This document shows positions 1-10,456 of a stretch of DNA of 64,000 bases, in pieces. The DNA comes from Hevea brasiliensis (lineage: Eukaryota > Streptophyta > Magnoliopsida > Malpighiales > Euphorbiaceae). The stretch covers positions 41,051,041-41,115,040 of the forward strand of contig NC_079504.1 of the NCBI RefSeq assembly GCF_030052815.1, given 5' to 3'. Position 1 is the first letter of the stretch, and each line of letters opens with the position of its first letter. A program made the position numbers and the translations under genes. Below the pieces are notes generated by a model that searched no databases, had not been told where the DNA came from, and saw only the letters and a list, made by a program, of their open reading frames with translations.

Positions 1-1039
1 GAAGTATTTTAATAATTATTTTTCTCTTCAATCCCTTGTGAGATGTCATTTCATTAAATGTATACGATTAATAGTAGTTAATAAAACATAGTTATTAAGA
101 TATTACAAACGGGCTGATATTTGTTTTAACTTTATTTCTACACTATTTTCTTTTATATTATTGTTTTATATATTTTTTTATTTTTCAAAATTTTGAATTT
201 TTTAAAAAATATACTAATGAAATATGTAAAATAAAATATAATTACCAATTTTCTTCTTTTTATTTTTATAAAAAGAGAGCCATTGCAAAAAAGATAGCGA
301 AGCAGAATTTTCATTTTATGATTAATAATTAAGAACAATAATTAATTAGATAATTAAAGATGCAGTGATCATTACTGTCTAATTAATTTCACCCACGGAG
401 GTATTTTAAATTTTATTCTAAATATAGATGTAGCAAGGTGCTTCTCGACATGTGTTAGTGTGAAAAACGCAATATATATCCACTAAACTTTGACGTGGTT
501 TTGGATTCCTTGGCTGTGATGAACCATGCCTAGCCCTTACATTCATTGAACCACAAATTTTAGAATGAATTGATTGAAATGAAGATTAAGCTCTTTTTCC
601 CTTTTTAAATGGTTTTCTAGATATTTTTTCTATTAGGCAATATTTACAAGTAGAAAATTTGACCTTATTAATGCTACCTAGTAAGGCCTTTTGGTCAATA
701 TATACATAAGTTGTTGACCTACATGGCCAAGTCTAGTATGTCTTACATTTGCAACTTTCATAAACTTATTAGAAGATGTAAATAAAGAAAAACGTATCGT
801 AATGGAATTGCTAATAATGTTCAAAATAATAAACTAAGGAAAAAATCCAAAATCATAAAACTTGGAAAAGAATCTCTTCCTTTCCCAATGTTTGGTTTCT
901 AGTAAGTTCACGAATACCAGTTCCTTACTAGTTCCCACCTTGGTTATTGCACTTGAGCCGCTTACTTCCCTGAGCACTAGAAGCAATGATGTACACATTT
1001 GTACGTAGTTTGCCTAAATAGAGACGCTTCTCCTCTAAC
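1..1039. other. AT-rich intergenic stretch, no gene seen
   Basis: Strongly AT-rich sequence with many stops in all frames. I see no conserved domain, LTR end, primer binding site or structured RNA. The short reading frame at 153-338 is low-complexity Phe/Ile/Lys and not credible as a gene. Confidence 0.6.
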
Positions 1040-1560
1040 TTAAGGTAGAGCATAGCATTTTCAGGTGTTTGGCAAGAAGTGTATTATAACCTGGAATTGT
1101 TGCTCATCAATTAAAATATGACTAGCATCCATTAGCTCATCCACCATATTACTCATGACTTTAAGACACTTTTGCATGTCAATGATTAAGACACTTCTTA
1201 TAAGTGGCGAACTTAATGGTAAGAGCCCAAAGTTTGGTGACTGTAATGCCTCCAAACTTTTCCTTAAGCATAGACCACATGTCTTTTGCTATGTCATATT
1301 TTTTTGAATTCTCATATAATATCCAAATCCATATTGCTTGGCAACGTGATGTGAACAATAGAATTCTTCTTCTTCTAAGCATCATACACCTCATGGTCCC
1401 TCCTATGTTGGCCTGCATTGCCATTTCTAGGTATTTCCATGAATAGGTTAAGGTTTTCAATAGCCACTTGTTCCTTTAGCACCTACTGGATTTTTATATT
1501 CTAGATTTCACAGTTGTTGCTGTTGAACTTATTTCCAATGTTAAGCTTGGCCATATTATT
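1040..1560 (-). pseudogene. Decayed Ty1/copia Gag (UBN2-type) remnant
   Basis: On the minus strand the sequence from about 1558 downward reads like the start of a plant copia Gag polyprotein: a MAKLN..KFNSNN-like opening, soon followed by a stop. After frame changes it continues with a W..L...Y..S..AKDMWSMLKEKFG block (about 1270-1340) and a MSNMVDELMDASH..DEQQ....HFLP block (about 1075-1165). These match in order the UBN2/retrotransposon-gag region of plant copia elements. Several stops and frameshifts separate them. No LTR, protease or RT belonging to it is visible nearby, so it is an isolated fragment. The family is seen by motif order only. Confidence 0.7.
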
Positions 1561-3920
1561 TTTAGTAGCTAATGATATCTTATCACTAATTTTGTTTATG
1601 GACATATTATGCACATTTATTAATGCCTAATAACATATATACAAAACTATCTTAACACTAATTAATTATGCTAATAATTAACCTACATTAGGTTTAGAAT
1701 TGAAAGTTCACTATGTTCCCAATCATCATCTAAGATCCTAATGTATGATAAAAATAACATAATTAATTATATAAGGTAATATTCTTAAATTAGTTTTAAT
1801 TTAAGAACCTAATAAATTTATTCTTTAATAAATTTATTAAGCTTTTATTCTTTAATTACTCTTAATTTAAGAATCTAAAAAAAATTATATATTTTCCTTT
1901 AATCTATATTTAATTTCCATAGAAAATAAAAATAAATAGATGAAAAAGGAAAACTGGAAATTGAACAATAATAACAAAAAAATATGAAAATAAATTGACA
2001 ACATTTATTATCATAATGATAAATAAAATTGTTCAATAAATAAATCTCAATATAGAACTAACTAAGACTAAATGTAAAGTAGAAGAAAAAAAATATAGAA
2101 ATTAAAGAAACCTTATATCTCTCTAATTTCTAATGAAGACTCTTGTAACTAGTAAAAAACCCATAAGTTCTTTGTACATCTCATGTTGTAGCTCGCAGTT
2201 GACTTTTTTTAACATTATCTTAGCCATGGATTGTCATTTTCTATCTCATACAAATAAATCAAGTGAAAGACATGTTGTCTTCCTAACCATCCGGCTTTGG
2301 GAATTCCTTAATGAATCCCATCACTAGATATCTATAAAATTCAATAGTGTTTTTATCTACCTATTTCCAAATGGAATCTAATATTCTTTTTAGGTTAGAA
2401 GCAGGTAATGTCATCCTTAGTGCCCTATATTTTTCACTCTCCTATAAGAGATCTTCTGCCCAAATAAATGATTGCATCTTCACATTCACCGTAATAATTT
2501 GATTAAGAAGATACTACAAATTATTGAAAGTATCATTAGGATCCATTTCTAGAGTGATTAGCTCTCTAATCATCCCATTTACTCTAACCCTTTGCTGAGC
2601 AATAAAGATCCTATAAGGGTTCTAACAAGATGAACTATTTCTGTACACATATGGAAAGAATTTAAGATCCAAATAAAATATTTATTTTTTTCCAAAAAAA
2701 ATATTAATAAAAATAATCACAAAAATAATTCAAGTGATTGAAAAAATAATTTAGAATAATATCTAAATAATTTTGGACTTTTTAAAATGATTTTAAGATA
2801 ATTAAAATAAAATTAAAGAAATAAATTAAAATAATTATAAAAAAATCCAAAAATAATAATGAAATAAAATTGTCCCAAAAATAAAATTTTCATCATCAAC
2901 ATTTTAAAAATATTATTAGAACCTTGTAGGAATTTTTCCCTTAGAAAACTATTTTTGCAAAAAAAAAAAAAAATCTATTTTTCTATTTTTTAAATAAAAA
3001 AATATTTCATGATATTTCTAATTTGTTTGGATTGGGCATTTTCCAAAATATAAGGGCTCTATCCAAGGCTTTTGGGATACACACTCTCACCACGATTGAA
3101 AACGTACTAAAATGGGTTTTCTTCAATCTTTCCTGATATTAGATTTCGAGTGACTTTCTGATAATTTTGAAAAACCATAACTCTCTCATCTTTTATCCAA
3201 ACAATACAAATAATATAATTATGAAAAACTTGTAATGTCTACTTTATAATGGTATAAAATTCATGGATAACAAAATAAACACACAAAGAGATAAAAAAAT
3301 TTAAAGTAGGCATATTGAACATATTTCAATAAATTCAAATATGCAAAACTAGATATTAGATTTAATTCTAGTCACCCGAACATGTGTTTAACATGTTAAT
3401 TAACATATTTAGACTAGGAAAACAAGAACATGGCTTTTATAACAATGTAAGAAAAATCAATACGGCACTAATCATATTGGATCATGCATATGAAAATCCA
3501 TAACAAATCTTGTATCACTAGTCTATTCAATTAGATGTTACTCACAAATCAAATATATATTTCACAGTCTAGATGTACTTGGATTGCATAGATTTTTCAC
3601 ATAAAATATTAAGAAATAAATCAACAAGAAATGCACCATGATTGCATCAAGTTTGCAACAAGATTGGACCTTCTTCCTTAGTTTTTCTACCAAACATTTT
3701 CGGTAATAAGACTAGCCGAAAACTTGATATCTTCTCCCTACTAAATTGCGTCTCAACTGCCCTTAAAATCCTAATGGAAGATATGCACTAATCTTCCTAT
3801 TATATGCATGCAATGTGGTGGGAAGGAAACCATCTCTCCACTTTCTTCACGTTGCCTATATTTATGAGGATACTTAATTCTCTTATGGTAGCTTGTACAA
3901 TAAAGCCTTTGGATATAAGC
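1561..3920. other. AT-rich intergenic DNA, no gene recognised
   Basis: Low-complexity A/T-rich DNA with a poly(A) run near 2957. A weak minus-strand stretch (about 2330-2640) keeps a few longer stop-poor runs, but I cannot assign it to any family. The stretch ends abruptly at the LTR of element G. Confidence 0.5.
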
Positions 3921-4849
3921 TGTGATTCCTCTGCGATAAACCAAGACACACTAAGGGGACATTTGTCCCAACCGTCTCCAAAACAATAAACCAAACCCAA
4001 CCAGTTTCAACCATTTAATGGAGGCCAAGAAGAACCAAAAGCAATAAAGGGGAATAGCCAAGAACAACACCGAAATTCCAAGATGGAAGGACAACCATGA
4101 ACATGCAATGAAACTTAACAAACTAGGCTGAATTTGCTAAGAGTTGGATTAAGTTTTAAGAAGAACTAATATTGTAAGAATATTTGCAAAGCTCTCCAAT
4201 GAGGGAAAATTGTATTTCTGATCCTCCAAATCTACTCAAAATGAAGGAGAAATCTCCTTTTAAAAAAGGTAGTCCAGCAAGTATGACAATGACCAATGTG
4301 TTTTTCCCATGCTTGGATATTACACTTTTCTTAAGAAAAAATAAAAAATAAGTTCAAACATAAATAGTATGGGTATAATCAAATATAATCAGGTTAAAAA
4401 GGCTTTAATTGACATAATTCAGCCTTGAAAAGTGTATAAAATAGGTGTCAGGTTTGGGTTGCTAGTGTACCAAAAATGGAGTTGATGCTTTTTCCTTATT
4501 TGGCTTGTAGATTGACAAACTCTTCTTCAGTAATTACGCAACAATGGCACAGCTTTAGGGCAGATTAAGACACACATTTGGAGCATGTGGAGTATGAAAT
4601 GTTGTATAAATGGGCAGCCTAGACCTCGGTCCTAAGTGGTTGAACCGATTCCTCTTCATGGTGCACCAATGGTTCAGCTAGCATACCAACCACCATGAAA
4701 TTGGTGTTCTTGAGTGCTTCCTCTTTTGAATCGAATTCTCCCATCATGTTGAGCTTGCTAACGTGTTTGGACACCATGCTTTGAAGCTTCTTTGTCATGA
4801 ACTTTGTAATTGGACTTGGTGCGGTAATGGTGCAACCAACTCCTCATCA
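3921..4849 (-). repeat. Element G 3' LTR
   Basis: A 929-bp terminal repeat that aligns over its whole length with 42033-42950 (same TGTGATTCCTCT start on the plus strand and same CTCCTCATCA end), with substitutions and small indels. As the element is coded on the minus strand, this is the downstream LTR. Confidence 0.9.
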
Positions 4850-4859
4850 TCCTCTCCCT
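4850..4859 (-). other. Element G polypurine tract
   Basis: Minus-strand AGGGAGAGGA abuts the inner edge of the 3' LTR, the expected position for plus-strand DNA priming. Confidence 0.75.
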
Positions 4860-5940
4860 ATTCGAAAGAATTCATCCTTGAATTGTCATCATCTGCATAG
4901 AAAGGAGAAAGGTCAGTAACATTAAAAGTGGCACTCACATTATACTCACCTAGAAGATCAATTCTGTATGCATTATTATTGATCCTCTTAAGCACTTTAA
5001 AGGGTCCATCACTCCTTAGTTGAATCTTGGATTTCCTTTTAGTAAGAAACCTTTCTTTCCTAAGGTGCACCTAAATAAGGTCCCCAGGTTGGAAGTCCAT
5101 ATGTTTTTGCCCTTTGTTGAATGTGGTTTTTCTCTTCTCATTCACTCTTTCAAGTCTTTGCTATGCTTGCTCATGAATCTTCTTCACCAATTCTACTTTC
5201 TTTTTTCCATCTAAACTAGCAAGCTCATTAGTAAGCAAAGGCAGCAAGTCCAAAGGAGTTAGTCGGTTAAAGCCATAAACAATCTCAAAAGGAGAAAAAC
5301 CAGTGGAAGAATGCATGGCCCTATTGTATGCAAACTCACTGAATGGTATATAATCTTCCCAATACTTGAAATTTTGTTTAATCATGGCACGCCAAAGTGT
5401 TCCTACTATCCTATTGACAACTTCAGTTTACCCATCAGATTGGGGATGACCAGTAGTAGAGAAACATAATTTTGTATCTAGATTCCCCACAACACCTTCC
5501 AAAAAGAACTAAAAAATCACTTATCCCTATCACTAATAATAGTTCTAGGAATACCATGCAATCTAACAATTTCTTTGAAGAATGGATTTGCAACATATCA
5601 TCATCAGATTTGTGAAATGGTATGAAATGTGCCATTTTTGAGAAATGGTCAACAACAACAAAAACAAAATCATGCCCTTTCTTGGACCTAGGTAAACTTG
5701 AAATGAAGTCCATAGATATACCTACCCAAGGTTCACTAGGCATATTTAAAGGCATATACAATCCTTGGGGCAAAACTTTAGACTTAGCCTTCTTATAAGT
5801 TATGCTTCTAGAACATATTCTTTCTATATCTCTCCTCATGTGTGGCTAAAAGAAATGTTTTTTCAAGATGTCTAAAGTCTTAGCTAACCCAAAATGACCC
5901 ATTAAACCACTCCCATGTGATTCTCTAACAAGGAATTCTC
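4858..5940 (-). pseudogene. Element G integrase (broken)
   Basis: The minus strand encodes a gypsy integrase in pieces. The N-terminal zinc-binding region (about 5760-5930) keeps the two histidines (ESHGSGLMGH) but the CxxC pair reads SITY, so both cysteines are lost. The core opens with [20 protein letters not shown] (about 5670-5730), where D is the first catalytic acidic residue, followed by [13 protein letters not shown] later core block contains [20 protein letters not shown] (about 5275-5345). The C-terminal end at 4858-5070 has the [19 protein letters not shown] and FNVTDLSPF blocks common in plant chromoviral integrases. Frameshifts separate these blocks; the 5435-5600 part around the second catalytic Asp is scrambled by stops. 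Not functional. Confidence 0.85.
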
Positions 5941-7520
5941 TTATGGAGCAATTTGATACACACAACTCATTTTTCTAAACAAGAAACCATCTTGCCTATA
6001 AAATCTATCAAATGCAGCATGCTCACATAATTCATATATCTTGGCAAAATCAGCATGTTCCACATACAATTCTTTCACATATTCAAAACCCAACAACTTA
6101 GCATCAAGTATGGAAAAAAGAGTATACCTCCTAGAAAGAGCATCGGCCACCACATTGTTTCTTCCTTGCTTGTATTGAATCACATATGGAAATGACTCAA
6201 TGAATTCGCTCCACTTATCATGCCTCTTGCTGAGTTTGTTTTGGCTCTTCAAGTACTTCAATGATTCATGATCACTATAAATAACAAACTCTTTCAGCCA
6301 TAGGTAGTGTTGCCATGTTTCCAAAGCCCTCACCAATGCATACATCTCTTTGTCATAGGTGGAGTAGTTCAAAGCAGCTCCACTCAACTTTTCACTAAAG
6401 TAGGCTATGGGACATCTTTCTTGCATTAAAACAGCACCAATACCTATCCCAGAGGCATTACATTCAATTTTAAAAGTTTTAGAGAAATCAGGCAAAGCAA
6501 GTAAAGGAGTAGAACACAATTTTTCTTTAAGCAAGTTAAATGCATGCTCTTATTCCCTTTCCCACTTAAAACCTACATTCCTCTCCACTACCTCATTCAA
6601 TGGTGAGGTAATGGTACTAAGTTCTCTCACAGACTACTTATAGAAGCTAGCCAACCCATGGAACCTCCTAACCTCACTCACAGATTTTGGAGTAGGCCAC
6701 TCTCTAATGGCTTTTACCATATCCTCATCTACTTCAATACCCTTGCCACTAACCACAAATCCTAGAAAGATCACCTTATCCATGCAAAATGTGCATTTCT
6801 TAAGATTGGCATACAATTGTTCCTTTCTAAGCACATCAAAAACAAACCTCAAATGAATCAAATGCTTATCCAAATTTTTGCTATATATAAGGATGTCATC
6901 AAAATATACAATAATAAATTTACTAAGAAAAGGACGCAATACATGATTCATCAACCTCATAAATATACTAGGTGCATTTGATTAGCCAAAGGGCATGACT
7001 AACCATTCATATAATCCATATTGAGTTTTAAAAGCAAATTTCCATTCATCACCTAATTTCATGCATATTTGATGGTAACCACTTTTCAAGTCAATCTTAG
7101 AAAATATGCATGCACCATGTAATTCATCAAGCATGTCATTAAATCTAGGTATGGAATGTCTGTGATTTACAATAATACAACTCTGCAATCCACATACATC
7201 TGCATAGTCCCATCCTTCTTTGGCACCAAAAGCACTAGGATGACACATGGACTCATGCTCTCCCTCACGTATCCCTTTGCAAGAAGCTCTTCAACTTGCT
7301 TTTGCAGCTCCTTTGATTCTTTAGGATTAGTCCTATAGGCTAGTCGGTTTGGGATCTCTTCTCTAGGCATAAAATCAATTTGATGTTCAATGCCTCTAAT
7401 GGGAGGCAGACCACTAGGAAGCTCTTCAGGGAAAACATCCTCAAATTCTTATAATAAAGACATAGCACAATTAGGCACGGGAGGGTCAATGTCAAAAAAA
7501 TTAATTTAAGCTCCCTTACA
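5941..7520 (-). pseudogene. Element G reverse transcriptase and RNase H (broken)
   Basis: RT begins near 7440 with an EFEDVFPEELPSGLPP block and continues through [13 protein letters not shown] (about 7180-7230), [17 protein letters not shown] (a TAA stop follows at about 6983-6990) and YFDDILIYSK (about 6880-6910), so both RT aspartate motifs are present. RNase H (5941-6534) has [14 protein letters not shown] where the family normally has CDAS: the first catalytic Asp is Asn. The later acidic positions ([28 protein letters not shown]) are intact. At least one frameshift (about 7175) and one stop disrupt RT. This is the reverse-transcription module of a dead gypsy element. Confidence 0.9.
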
Positions 7521-8041
7521 CACTAGCATGAGAATCGGTCTACTAGAGAAATAGGCATGCCTCACATTTTTTTTCTCTTGCTAACAAACTGATTTTCTTC
7601 TCTCTACTTTTCTCACAACTCTCCTTTTGCTCCGAGCCCTTTCCTTTTGCTTTCACTCCTCTTTGATTTTCTCTCCTCTCCTTTTCCCTCTCATTCTTCT
7701 CTCTTTCTTTTTCCTCTCTTTCTTTTCTCTCTCTCTTTCTTTTTGCTTGGCCTCACTTTGAATTCTCTCATCCATGGATTGTTTGATCCTCATTTAGTTT
7801 TCAAAAGCTTGCATGCAAGTGTCACCTTTCGGCCTTTATGCTCAAAGGAGTACCTATTCTTGAAACCATCGTGTACCACCTTCCTATCATATTGCCATGG
7901 CTTTCTAAGCAAAACATGACCCACATGCAAAGGTATAACATTACAAAGTACCTCATCCTTATACTTGCCAATAGAGAAAGAAATTAGAACTTGTCGATTC
8001 ACCTTGATTTCACCACACTCATGCAGCCATTGAAGTTTGTA
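7521..8041 (-). pseudogene. Element G protease C-terminal half and charged linker
   Basis: From 8041 leftward the minus strand gives YKLQWLHECGEIKVNRQVL, GKYKDEVLCNVIPLHVGHVL and DGFKNRYSFEHKGRKVTL: the C-terminal half of the gypsy retropepsin. The catalytic half (DSGSS) lies at 39525-39536, on the other side of the element A insertion. Downstream, about 7620-7770 is a pyrimidine-rich plus strand, i.e. a Lys/Glu/Arg-rich linker between protease and RT, followed by the start of the RT region. The frame is broken by stops. Confidence 0.8.
8037..8041. other. Target-site duplication TTGTA, left side of element A
   Basis: TTGTA immediately precedes the TGTGATACC start of element A and recurs directly after its TGTTACA end at 39451-39455. 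It marks integration into the protease region of element G. Confidence 0.9.
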
Positions 8042-8051
8042 TGTGATACCC

Positions 8052-8080
8052 CTTACCCGTGTACAGTATACCCGAGTAAG
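8052..8080 (-). other. LTR-end hairpin (CTTAC...GTAAG)
   Basis: An inverted repeat about 10 bp inside the U5 end of the LTR. Equivalent hairpins lie at 36375-36403 (A), 46854-46882 and 54854-54882 (D), 46676-46705 (E) and 58857-58885 (F); a shorter version lies at 22549-22566 and 30823-30840 (B). Function unknown; see findings. Confidence 0.7.
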
Positions 8081-8672
8081 CAATGTCACACGGTGTACTG
8101 GCACACTCTAATATGCCTTATTTAATTTTTATCATGCTTTCGAATATAATTTGTGAAATATAATTTATTTAAGCCATTTATCGAAATTTTCATTTATTTG
8201 AGATTCCGAAAATTTTAAAGAAAATCCGGCAGAGTACCGGCTAAAAATGGAGAAAACAGTTCTTCGGAACCTGTTAAAAACACTTCCAATATTTGTATTC
8301 AATCATCTCAAACTCCAATATCCAAAATCTCAACAATTTTCAATTTCGGTTCTCAACAACCTTTTCATTTCTCAAACATCCATTTCTCATAATGCTCATA
8401 TACAACAATAAATAAATGCTCAAATTTTGCATTCATAACCATAACTTTCATTATTTACATGAACATCAAAATACATTACATAAGTTCAAATACATATGAG
8501 GAAGTAAAAATTAGCTACAAAATATCAAAATGATGCCTAGTGTCCTACCAATGCAACTGCGAAGTTGAGGTGACACGGACACTTTGTGCGAGCTGCAGGA
8601 TGGACTCACCCGATCGGTCTACTGGGCCCACGATCTATATCTCCAGAACCTACGCGTGGCAAAAGCAACGCG

Positions 8673-8690
8673 CTAAGCAATAATGCTTAG
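8673..8690 (-). other. Conserved mid-LTR hairpin
   Basis: CTAAGCA-ATAA-TGCTTAG, a 7-bp stem with a 4-nt loop, flanked in the coding orientation by GCACCA and CG. It recurs at 36986-37003, 47488-47505, 55488-55505, 58425-58441 and 59446-59463, and as CTGAGT/ACTCAG at 30149-30166 in element B. It sits about 600-700 bp from the U5 end in A and B, so it is probably within the transcribed R-U5 leader (inference). Confidence 0.7.
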
Positions 8691-10451
8691 TGGTGCAATA
8701 ATAAAATAAAGGAAATAACAAGAAATAAATATGTAATGAATGTATATGTTATATTTGTTTGGTATTTGTATATCATTTACTTTGTCCACTTTTATTCATT
8801 TGGTTGCCCCAAGTAACCTACACTAGACGACTGGACTGGATAACGGGTAAACTGGCACTGGGTATCAAGTACCTCGGGCCGTCACACCATCGGTCACATA
8901 TGCATCTGTAGGTGTGCATGAGCGACTAACAAGCTGTAAACAATATCAGGCACAAGGCCAAGTCTCAATGCAAGGTCAGAATGGCTAAAAGCCATAAAAT
9001 CACGGAATGGCATATTGCCATGTGCAGTACTGCTAACTGAACCCTATTGGCATGCCAAACTATCCAAACCAATCTTGTTAGGTATACTAGGGCATTTGAA
9101 ACTTTTAAATTCTGGAATTTGTGAATTTCATGTTTTGGTGTTACTATTCACCTCATTGGTCAACAAAAATGTTGACTTTTGGATAGAAAATATGTACATT
9201 GACTTTGGCACTCCCAACATACCACATTTCATGTTTAAAACTTGTTAGAATTGGTCACCATTACTATTTCTAACTTAAAACCAAGAGGGCAGAAAATTTC
9301 AGTTTTTGTAGCATAAGTTTGCTGTTCCATTAAGCACTGTTGCAGTGGGAATTTGAAGAAATGACAAACATGAAAGTTGTTCCTTATTTTGTCTAGTTGA
9401 ATTTCCTTTTTTGAATCACTCCATTTGGAGTTTTGTAGCTCCAGATATGGCTCAAAAACCACAGCTGGCCGGATTACCAATCTGCAGAATTGACCATATC
9501 TACAGTAACATGAACAGTGACTGTGATTGCATTTTTGAATTGGTTCTGGCCATAATTTGGGGTAGGTTTCTTCATGAAAGTTGTTTTTCTATGTCTTAAC
9601 TTGTTGCTGTAAACATTCCAGGTCAATTGACCAAATCTACAGTGAGTTATGGCCAAATGAACAGTTACTGTTCATTTGGTCATTCTGCAGAATCAGTTGC
9701 AGGGTGTCCGGATTGGGGCCAACTTTTGGTCCTCTTGCTTTGGTCTTTTGGGCATGGTTTCTTCAGCAAAAATGTGCCATTATAAGCCTAGTTTCATGTC
9801 CAATTGGCCAAACACCAATTGGACCAACACAGCCCAAGTTATGGCAGTCCAAGTGGACTGAAATTTCATCACCTGCTCTTGTCCTAGGGCAGCCTACACA
9901 TTCACTTTGCCATACTATTTTTCAGTCCAAATTGTGGTCAACTTACCTAAAATGGTCACTAATTGACCATTAAAATGTTCTCTAACAATTTCCTAAGCCA
10001 AGTCAATTTTTCACTTCTCAAAACCCTAATTCCCATATGAGTTTTCACAAATTCCTTATTCAACTCTTTCATTCGTTATATATGTATATGTATACACTTT
10101 AAACATAAGCTTTAGTTCACTCTAAGTCCATCAAAACAATCAAAATAATTCCTTCACAAGGGCTGCCGAAAATTCATAGTATGTATACACATAATTCTTG
10201 TTCATTTTAGTTACAATTCTTACTCAATTCAAGTTACAAATCAAAAAAAATAAAGAGTTTTAAGTATCTAATGCACTAACCTTGAATAGGGCAGAATTTT
10301 CCCAAGTTAATCTTCACTTTCTTTCCCTTTCTAGGTTGCCAAACACTTCCCAAGAGGTAGAGGCAAGTTTTTAGTGAAGGGACTTAGGGTTTTGGGGTGA
10401 GGAAAGCATGGAAATTGAAGCTTTAGAAAGTTTGTTAATGGAGGAGTGAGG

Positions 10452-10456
10452 GAGGA
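10452..10456. other. Target-site duplication GAGGA, left side of element B
   Basis: GAGGA precedes the TGTAACACC start of element B and is repeated at 30848-30852 after its TGTGACA end. Confidence 0.9.

Larger units (their letters stand above)
8042..10456 (-). repeat. Element A 3' LTR, first part
   Basis: Aligns to 36365-38766 of the 5' LTR. It ends at the element B insertion, within a GAGGAGTGAGGGAGGA purine stretch, and resumes at 30848. It contains the LTR-end hairpin (8052-8080), the mid-LTR hairpin (8673-8690), a 31-bp near-palindrome (9651-9681) and three repeat modules. Confidence 0.92.

Noticed and set aside
2330..2640. Possible decayed coding remnant on the minus strand with a few stop-poor blocks
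   Set aside because: No motif order matching a known Gag, transposase or host protein could be recognised, so it was left as unassigned DNA.
7647..7919. Plus-strand Leu/Phe/Ser-rich frame of 90 codons
   Set aside because: It is the antisense of the charged linker and protease of element G; the pyrimidine tract gives a spurious hydrophobic frame.
9015..9973. Several plus-strand frames in the A LTR, recurring at 37224-38197
   Set aside because: They are antisense to the element, occur only because both LTRs are similar, differ in length between copies, and have no recognisable domain.
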